This document shows positions 32,746 through 37,812 of a DNA stretch of 37,812 nucleotides, one piece after another (positions within the stretch are counted from its first letter, which is position 1; every line of letters begins with the position of its first letter). The notes under the pieces were generated by a model. It worked only from the letters and a program-made list of their open reading frames with translations. It made no database searches and was not told the DNA's origin. Source of the stretch: Candidatus Faecousia excrementigallinarum. Its GTDB lineage: Bacteria > Bacillota > Clostridia > Oscillospirales > Oscillospiraceae. Position numbers and translations under genes: made by a program. The stretch spans positions 1 to 37,812 of the forward strand of contig DVFK01000022.1 of NCBI GenBank assembly GCA_018713285.1, in the 5' to 3' direction.

Positions 32746-34662
32746 TTATTCTCCCCCCAGTTCCTTGGTCAAATCAATGGTTACAGTATAGGCATCAGTA
32801 TTGTTTTCCGTCAGGACAAAGGTCATGGTTTCCGGCTCTCCGATTCTTTCCAGCGTTTCTTCGGTCATGCCCACATATAGAGTATAAAGGGCGTAACTTT
32901 CGCCCCGAACTGCACATACTGCCGTCAGGTCCACAGCCACTCCATTTACCCTGCAATCCGAGCCCACAAAATCCACATTATCTTTATCCAGGTTTTCTAT
33001 CAGGAGTGTAACCTCCCACATGGGGGACCAGGTGAAGGCAACCAACCTGCTGTGGGGTTCGGTTTCAAACGCCACTGCATACAGCCGGGCCCTGTCCGTC
33101 TCCAGCAGGAGGGTTTCCGGAAGGGTGGGAGATGTCACCGCCTCCTCTCCCAGGGGGTAAATGCAGGTGTACTCCTCCGGGATGAAGGGCTTTCCATCCT
33201 GGTCTGTGGGGAGCTCCCCATCCCGCATGGGGGTGAGGATAAATTCAATGGAGGTGATGTCCTCCCCGGTACTGGCCTGGATTCCCCATTCCTCCAGTGC
33301 TTCCCAGGGAACAACCCAGGCAAACTCCCCGGCCTCCCCCGGTTCCAGATGTATGGAAAAGTCCAGCTCACCCCCCAGAGCCATTTGATTCCAATACGGA
33401 TTTCCCATAACCAAATCCAGCACCTGATCGCTCCGGTTCTGGGCAGAAAACCGGAGGGTGTAGGCAAAATCGTCCCACTCTGCCCCTGTGACAGACAGGG
33501 CGTAATCCTCCGTATCTGCCACGGTCACGGTCTCCAAGGGGATTTCCCGGGTCTGGGGCAGGGGCCTGGGCTCCGGCTGCTCCCACCCGGCGCTGTAAGC
33601 GTAATACGCCCCAATATCCAGGCCATCCACCATCATGGCATAAAGCTCATAGATATTCCAGCTCTGGGAAATTGCGGCAAAGTACCACAGCCGCTGGGTC
33701 AGGCCCTCCACCTCCCGCTGAATCAGGATGTTGGCATCCTCGCAGTAACCCACGGTCTGGTTTGCCTGGGTTTTCAGGGTCACCGTCAGGGATGCGGAGG
33801 TGTTGGCAGGAATCTCTATGGGTGTGCTGCCGTCCCAGCTCCGGGTATCCCCGCCAACGGAGACCTGAATATCCAGGATCTCTCCTGCAATGCCATACAG
33901 AGCCAATTCCGTCAATGTCTGGGGTGTATCCTCCGAGGCAATTTTTATTGCCTCCAGAGTGACAATTCCATCTCCCCAATAGGTGGGGCGGGCATCCGAA
34001 AGCCGCCCGGCATAAACATCCTGGCAATTCCCTTCCGCCGGATATTGATCCCAGCCCTTATCATGCACATTCAGAGTTCCCACAGCCACATCCATTTCCA
34101 CCCCGTCAATGGAGAAGGGGATCTCCTCATAGCGGGCCGCTCGGTTGTTGAATGTTGCCGTCAGATCGTTGGTCACCCAGTAGCCATAAATCTGGGGAAG
34201 GTCCTGAGGGGTGAGCGCTTCGTAATCCTCCAGATACATGGTTTCATAGGCTGCCAGCTTTTCTTTGGCAGCCTCGTCCCCTCCTTGTGCCGCCTCCTTC
34301 AGGGCAGCCATCTCCTTCCAGTCCATACCACGGTAGGTCTGGTAGAGCCAGAATGGGAACTGGGTCATCCACTCCTCGCTGCACTGGGTTTGCATAGATT
34401 CCCAGCCTTCCGCAATCATACACCAGACCTGGGAATCCTGCTTCAGGGGTTCGCCGGTCAGCAGCATATAGGTCAGCCGGGTATCCATAACGGGGCAAAG
34501 ATCCCACTCCCCCTGGCTGGAGATATTGATATAATAGGAAAAGTCTCCGTCCGTTCCCTCCAGACCGGCATTGCCGCTGGGGGTGGTTTCCTGCTCTTCC
34601 CCTGTGCAGCCTGCCAACAACAGCACCAGCAGGCAAAGCAAACACAAAAGCCTCTTCTTCAT
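32746..34662 (-). CDS. Large lipoprotein, paralogue of the 35975-37240 product
   Basis: A 638-aa secreted protein with a lipoprotein signal peptide; the lipobox LLAGC gives C19 as the lipidated residue. The rest has no domain I recognise. It resembles the product at 35975-37240: YQTYRGMDWKEM versus YQSYAGMDWKAL, then LEDYEALTPQDLPQIY versus VEDYMGLEVSDLPRFY, and SWDGSTPIEI versus PWDGTTPIYV. The C-terminal third (about 380-638) contains additional beta-rich segments not found in the shorter paralogue. A GGAGGTG site precedes the ATG. It is probably displayed on the outer face of the membrane with the ABC permease. Confidence 0.82.
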   Translation of the reverse strand: MKKRLLCLLCLLVLLLAGCTGEEQETTPSGNAGLEGTDGDFSYYINISSQGEWDLCPVMDTRLTYMLLTGEPLKQDSQVWCMIAEGWESMQTQCSEEWMTQFPFWLYQTYRGMDWKEMAALKEAAQGGDEAAKEKLAAYETMYLEDYEALTPQDLPQIYGYWVTNDLTATFNNRAARYEEIPFSIDGVEMDVAVGTLNVHDKGWDQYPAEGNCQDVYAGRLSDARPTYWGDGIVTLEAIKIASEDTPQTLTELALYGIAGEILDIQVSVGGDTRSWDGSTPIEIPANTSASLTVTLKTQANQTVGYCEDANILIQREVEGLTQRLWYFAAISQSWNIYELYAMMVDGLDIGAYYAYSAGWEQPEPRPLPQTREIPLETVTVADTEDYALSVTGAEWDDFAYTLRFSAQNRSDQVLDLVMGNPYWNQMALGGELDFSIHLEPGEAGEFAWVVPWEALEEWGIQASTGEDITSIEFILTPMRDGELPTDQDGKPFIPEEYTCIYPLGEEAVTSPTLPETLLLETDRARLYAVAFETEPHSRLVAFTWSPMWEVTLLIENLDKDNVDFVGSDCRVNGVAVDLTAVCAVRGESYALYTLYVGMTEETLERIGEPETMTFVLTENNTDAYTVTIDLTKELGGE

Positions 34663-34673
34663 GGCGCACCTCC

Positions 34674-35945
34674 TTATTCTGCCTTCAGGTAATCAATCAC
34701 CTGCACCTGGGTAGACTTGTAAGCAAAAATCAGGCTGAAAACCACCGTCAATGTCACGGCGCAGGTAAGGAAAATCCCCATGGAATAAGGGCTTAGATAC
34801 AGGGTATAGGTTTCGTACAAAAAATCGGTTTTCCCCCGGGTATTCTGCACCACCAGGCGGTAAATCAGCCCCGCATCCACCACCAGCGCAATGGAAATCA
34901 GAATATTGACCACCATCACCGTGATGCTTTCATAGAGGAACTGGCGGACGATGTGAAAGCTGGAGGCTCCAATGGCCCGCTTCACACCAATCTCAAATTT
35001 CCGCTCGCTGAGGGCATTGCTAAAGCTGGAATACAGATTGATGCCCAGAATCAGCAGCATGGCGCAGGCAATCAGCGCCTTCGTCCCCTTCTGGGTCTGG
35101 ATGGATTCCAGCACCGAATCCTGCCAGCGGTACACAGAGTCTGCCAAGGCTAAATCAAAGCCCAGGTCCGTTGCCAGCTGGTATAGCCCCTGGGGATTTT
35201 CCGTGTAGAACACCGCATACCGGGATGGGCGCAGCATGGAAATATCCTGGGGGGTCAAGCCGGTCATGGGCAGAAGAATCAGGGGAGAATAATCGCTGTA
35301 ATTATAATCCAGCCCCTCTTCGCTCTCTGTGAAGAACGGTCCGCCCACATCCACCAGCCCCACGATTTTCACGGTCATTTCCAGGCAGGCATTTCCAGAC
35401 CCAGAAAACCGGAAGGTGTAGACCGGTTCCTCCAATTTATCCAGCCCCAGGGCATAATAGCTTGCCAGGTCCAGAATCGCCTCCCCCTGGTGTAAATCCA
35501 CATAGTCATGCGTCTGGCCATCCAGCCATTGGATGAGACAGGACTCCCCGAAAAAACGGAAAAACTCCCAGACATACCCGGAAAGAAATTCAGCTCTTAT
35601 TTCCCTTGCATGCAGGGTATTGCCGGCACTGGTAATATACTCCCCGTCGCTCATACTCACCCAAGTGCTGTATACGGTATAAAAGCAGGTATCCTCCATC
35701 TGGGCAGCCTTCTCCAGCAGGGTATCCAAGCGCTGGGGATTGCCCATGTCCTGCACTCTCAGATTTCCCCGGTTGATCTGAAAGATATGCTTATTGGCGT
35801 TGTAAACCTCACTATCCACCAGGCCCAGATAACCCAGCAGCAGGGAAAAGGACAGAACAATGGTGACGCTGAGGAGCATATAACTCCGGAGAGTCCTGCC
35901 CACCATTGTCAGACTATGGCGAAAAATCCGAAAGCTGTTTTTCAT
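34674..35945 (-). CDS. FtsX/MacB-like ABC transporter permease
   Basis: A 423-aa permease with one N-terminal helix (about 21-43), a 240-residue extracellular domain, and three C-terminal helices (about 289-309, 342-364, 388-409). The conserved SERKFEIGVKRAIGAS motif just after the second helix is the FtsX-family hallmark. Such permeases usually do not move solutes through the membrane but pass mechanical force to extracellular partners. A GGGAGGTG site precedes the ATG. It is flanked by the two related lipoproteins, which suggests that they are its partners. Confidence 0.92.
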   Translation of the reverse strand: MKNSFRIFRHSLTMVGRTLRSYMLLSVTIVLSFSLLLGYLGLVDSEVYNANKHIFQINRGNLRVQDMGNPQRLDTLLEKAAQMEDTCFYTVYSTWVSMSDGEYITSAGNTLHAREIRAEFLSGYVWEFFRFFGESCLIQWLDGQTHDYVDLHQGEAILDLASYYALGLDKLEEPVYTFRFSGSGNACLEMTVKIVGLVDVGGPFFTESEEGLDYNYSDYSPLILLPMTGLTPQDISMLRPSRYAVFYTENPQGLYQLATDLGFDLALADSVYRWQDSVLESIQTQKGTKALIACAMLLILGINLYSSFSNALSERKFEIGVKRAIGASSFHIVRQFLYESITVMVVNILISIALVVDAGLIYRLVVQNTRGKTDFLYETYTLYLSPYSMGIFLTCAVTLTVVFSLIFAYKSTQVQVIDYLKAE

Positions 35946-35974
35946 ACTTCACCTCCCAAGAAGATCCCAGGCGG

Positions 35975-37240
35975 TCAGGGATTGGCCTCACTGTTTTCCG
36001 CCCTGCTAAGGCGGACACTGTCCATCACATAGTAATAGTCGTTAAAATAGCTCTCCAGGCTCATGCCGTCCAGCCCCAGGGCGTACAGCAGCCATATATC
36101 GTTGTAGTTCCGATACATGACCAGATCACATGCCGTCTCCCAACGGCTTCCCTGGCAGTCAAATTCCAGCACCGGATAGAGCTTGCTGTGGTAGTTGATT
36201 TCCTGCATCCGGGGATCCTGCACCGTAAAAAACAAGGTCACATATTTCCCCTGCTCCACATAAATGGGGGTCGTCCCGTCCCAGGGGATTTCCACGCCGT
36301 TTCCGCCACCGATATTGTCGCGACTGTCTGCCAAAACAACCGTCACATCCACCACCTCTGCGGTGGACATGGTGTTTTCCCAGTAATCCAACCCGGTAAG
36401 GGTCAGGGGTTCCTCCGTATAGAAGACCTCGTATTGACACTGTGCAATTCCCTCCCCATAGGGGAAGGTGGGTATCCAATAAGGGGGAGAACCAACAGGA
36501 CACAAATATTCGAAGGCTTCCAGGTTTTGTTCGGGCGTGGGCCTGAGAACCACTTGGCCAATTTCCACATTGTGGACAGTATCTCCGATGGTCACCTCCA
36601 CGCTGGTGAAGGTCTCCTCCTTCTCCGCTTCGCTGATAAAGACTTGAATGGTATATTCATAGAATCGGGGAAGGTCCGATACCTCCAGCCCCATATAGTC
36701 CTCCACATACTCTGTTGCTTTGTTGTCATAGGCTGCTCCGGCAGCCTTCAGCTGGTCTAACTCCACCTCTCCATTCTCGTACTGATCCATGGTTGCAAAA
36801 TAGTCTGCATAAGCCTCCCCTAACGCCTTCCAGTCCATCCCGGCATAGCTCTGGTAAAGATACAAGGAAAAGAAACCCGCATCCGTCATTGTGACCTGCC
36901 GCACCCCATCCACCTCCTGGATTTCGTAGGTGCTCAGAGATCTATTGGTTTCCTGCTGTATTACATCCACGGTATAGGGGGTTTGAATGTCCAGGGAGAC
37001 CTGGATGGTTTCCGGGTCGATTTCCTCCCGGCTCAGGAGCGTAATCTCCGGGCCGGGCATCCAGGAAGCAGCCGCATAAAGGTCATAATAGTCATTGCCC
37101 GTGGCAAAGTAGATGTCGCAGGGATTCTTACCCACCAATACCTCCGCCGAATCCCGCTCTTCCGGGGTATCTTCCCCACAGCCTCCCAGAAGGAGCACCG
37201 CCGCCAGCAATCCGGCGGCAATCGCCGCAAACTTCTTCAT
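35975..37240 (-). CDS. Lipoprotein, paralogue of the 32746-34662 product
   Basis: A 421-aa secreted lipoprotein: signal peptide MKKFAAIAAGLLAAVLLLGGC with C21 as the lipidated residue. The ATG at 37240 has an AAGGAGG site; the frame extends 57 codons upstream, but that part crosses a strong terminator and is not coding. It shares a helical YQSYAGMDWKAL region and a beta-rich IPWDGTTPIYVEQGKYV region with the larger lipoprotein of the operon. No known enzyme motif was seen. First gene of the five-gene ABC operon. Confidence 0.85.
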   Translation of the reverse strand: MKKFAAIAAGLLAAVLLLGGCGEDTPEERDSAEVLVGKNPCDIYFATGNDYYDLYAAASWMPGPEITLLSREEIDPETIQVSLDIQTPYTVDVIQQETNRSLSTYEIQEVDGVRQVTMTDAGFFSLYLYQSYAGMDWKALGEAYADYFATMDQYENGEVELDQLKAAGAAYDNKATEYVEDYMGLEVSDLPRFYEYTIQVFISEAEKEETFTSVEVTIGDTVHNVEIGQVVLRPTPEQNLEAFEYLCPVGSPPYWIPTFPYGEGIAQCQYEVFYTEEPLTLTGLDYWENTMSTAEVVDVTVVLADSRDNIGGGNGVEIPWDGTTPIYVEQGKYVTLFFTVQDPRMQEINYHSKLYPVLEFDCQGSRWETACDLVMYRNYNDIWLLYALGLDGMSLESYFNDYYYVMDSVRLSRAENSEANP

Positions 37241-37269
37241 TTTCCCGCCTCCTTGTATGGTATGGATAT

Positions 37270-37308
37270 AAAAAAGCACGGAGGAGCCGCATTTGCGGCT
37301 CCTCCGTG
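37270..37308 (-). terminator. Strong rho-independent terminator before the lipoprotein/ABC operon
   Basis: A perfect 14-bp stem (37277-37290 with 37295-37308, four-base loop) with six Ts on the minus strand (37275-37270). It ends the secreted-protein gene; only 29 bases separate the T-run from the next start codon. Confidence 0.93.
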
Positions 37309-37314
37309 ACTTGA

Positions 37315-37809
37315 TTAGTTGGTTAGATCTGCCGCAATGATATAACTGATTGGTGCAGAAACAAAGCTGCCGCTTCTCAAAGTGGCATTGCCGTCTGTGC
37401 TTACGGACCAAATGCCCCTAGCGCGTGTAAGCTTCAAATAGACCGAATAGGTGCCTGTGGGCCTCGACGCCAAGACAATCTTGTGACCGGACTCGGCGTT
37501 AACCCTAAGCGACTGAGGCAGGCCTTCAAGCGCATAAGCTCTCATCAGCTGGCTGCGATAGGTAGTCGGGAACTGCGCCTGATCAAATGGGTATGTTTTG
37601 GCTGAAACGGAATATGGAATGGAATCCGACGAGCCCTGCACATGGTTGGTCAGGACCTCACTTACTACTTCCCTTACCTCTATTGTGGCAGTCCTAGTGA
37701 CCGTATAGTAGTAAGTTTCCGTAATTGTTGCAGCCAGCGCCGGAGCGGACAAGGAGAGGATAAGTACCAGTACCAACACAAACGACAAAATTTTCTTGTT
37801 AATCTTCAT
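37315..37809 (-). CDS. Secreted hypothetical protein
   Basis: A 164-aa protein with a clear signal peptide: basic MKINKK, a hydrophobic core of about 15 residues and a cleavage site near SAPALA-A (about residue 26). The mature part is beta-rich and Thr/Ser-rich, with no cysteine and no motif I recognise. The start codon is three bases from the window end, so its ribosome binding site and promoter are out of view; a slightly longer start cannot be excluded. It lies upstream of the lipoprotein/ABC operon in the same direction and might be related to it in function. Confidence 0.75.
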   Translation of the reverse strand: MKINKKILSFVLVLVLILSLSAPALAATITETYYYTVTRTATIEVREVVSEVLTNHVQGSSDSIPYSVSAKTYPFDQAQFPTTYRSQLMRAYALEGLPQSLRVNAESGHKIVLASRPTGTYSVYLKLTRARGIWSVSTDGNATLRSGSFVSAPISYIIAADLTN

Positions 37810-37812
37810 GTT

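Noticed and set aside
33052-34692. Plus-strand open frame opposite the large lipoprotein
   Set aside because: The minus-strand frame has a signal peptide, lipobox, ribosome binding site and a paralogue in the same operon.
37241-37411. N-terminal extension of the lipoprotein at 35975-37240
   Set aside because: It runs through a perfect terminator hairpin and lacks a ribosome binding site; the start at 37240 has both a ribosome binding site and a proper lipoprotein signal peptide.

Overview
The window looks like a piece of a chromosome from a Gram-positive gut-type clostridium, most likely class Clostridia, order Oscillospirales. The DNA is moderately GC-rich. Start codons are preceded by strong AGGAGG-type ribosome binding sites. 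ispH is fused to ribosomal protein S1 domains, an arrangement known from Clostridia, and the gene set (zinc-type L31, LytTR/GHKL regulators, M29 aminopeptidase, PepD) fits. The genus cannot be fixed from sequence alone. Almost every gene is on the minus strand; only the two transposases and the DEAD-box helicase/dprA pair are on the plus strand.

Layout, left to right. (1) 1-402: the 3' end of an ISL3-type transposase, stopping just before the stop codon of a small Dabb-domain gene. (2) 403-10523: a long minus-strand housekeeping run, read right to left: hflX, a YigZ-family gene, dgt, a small membrane protein, dnaG, a sigma-70 factor, a second degenerate sigma-like gene, cmk, the ispH-S1 fusion, then a terminator and the Dabb gene. 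(3) 10556-17462: rpmE, an M29 aminopeptidase, and a LytTR regulator / GHKL kinase / two-ABC-exporter operon. (4) 17466-21534: tmk, a DJ-1/PfpI protein, mltG and a U32 peptidase-family gene, one operon with a clear promoter and terminator. (5) 21594-23910: helicase and dprA-like gene on the plus strand, diverging from tmk. (6) 23778-25413: a two-armed inverted repeat interrupted by a complete IS110-family element. (7) 25465-31133: a HicB-like/DinB-like protein, glpK, pepD, secG and prfB. (8) 31145-37309: a five-gene MacB-like ABC operon carrying two related lipoproteins, then a secreted protein at the right edge.

The most interesting system is the IS110 element. Its boundaries can be read directly: a CT dinucleotide lies at both junctions, and removing the element restores a repeat arm whose sister arm is still intact about 100 bp away. 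Upstream of the transposase lies a structured non-coding stretch with the layout of a bridge RNA. Its first large loop carries TGAATCCCT, identical to the left flank, and GACTGAG, the reverse complement of the right flank; both include the CT core. Joining the two element ends in a circle would create a TTGACT-17 bp-TATAAT promoter pointing into this RNA. The element therefore appears to be RNA-programmed to insert into a dispersed genomic repeat.

Secondary points of interest are the tandem sigma genes (one lacks region 1.1; its neighbour keeps a 1.1-like N-terminus but has degenerate DNA-binding regions), the five-gene lipoprotein/ABC operon behind a strong terminator, and the kinase without a sensor domain that is linked to paired ABC exporters.
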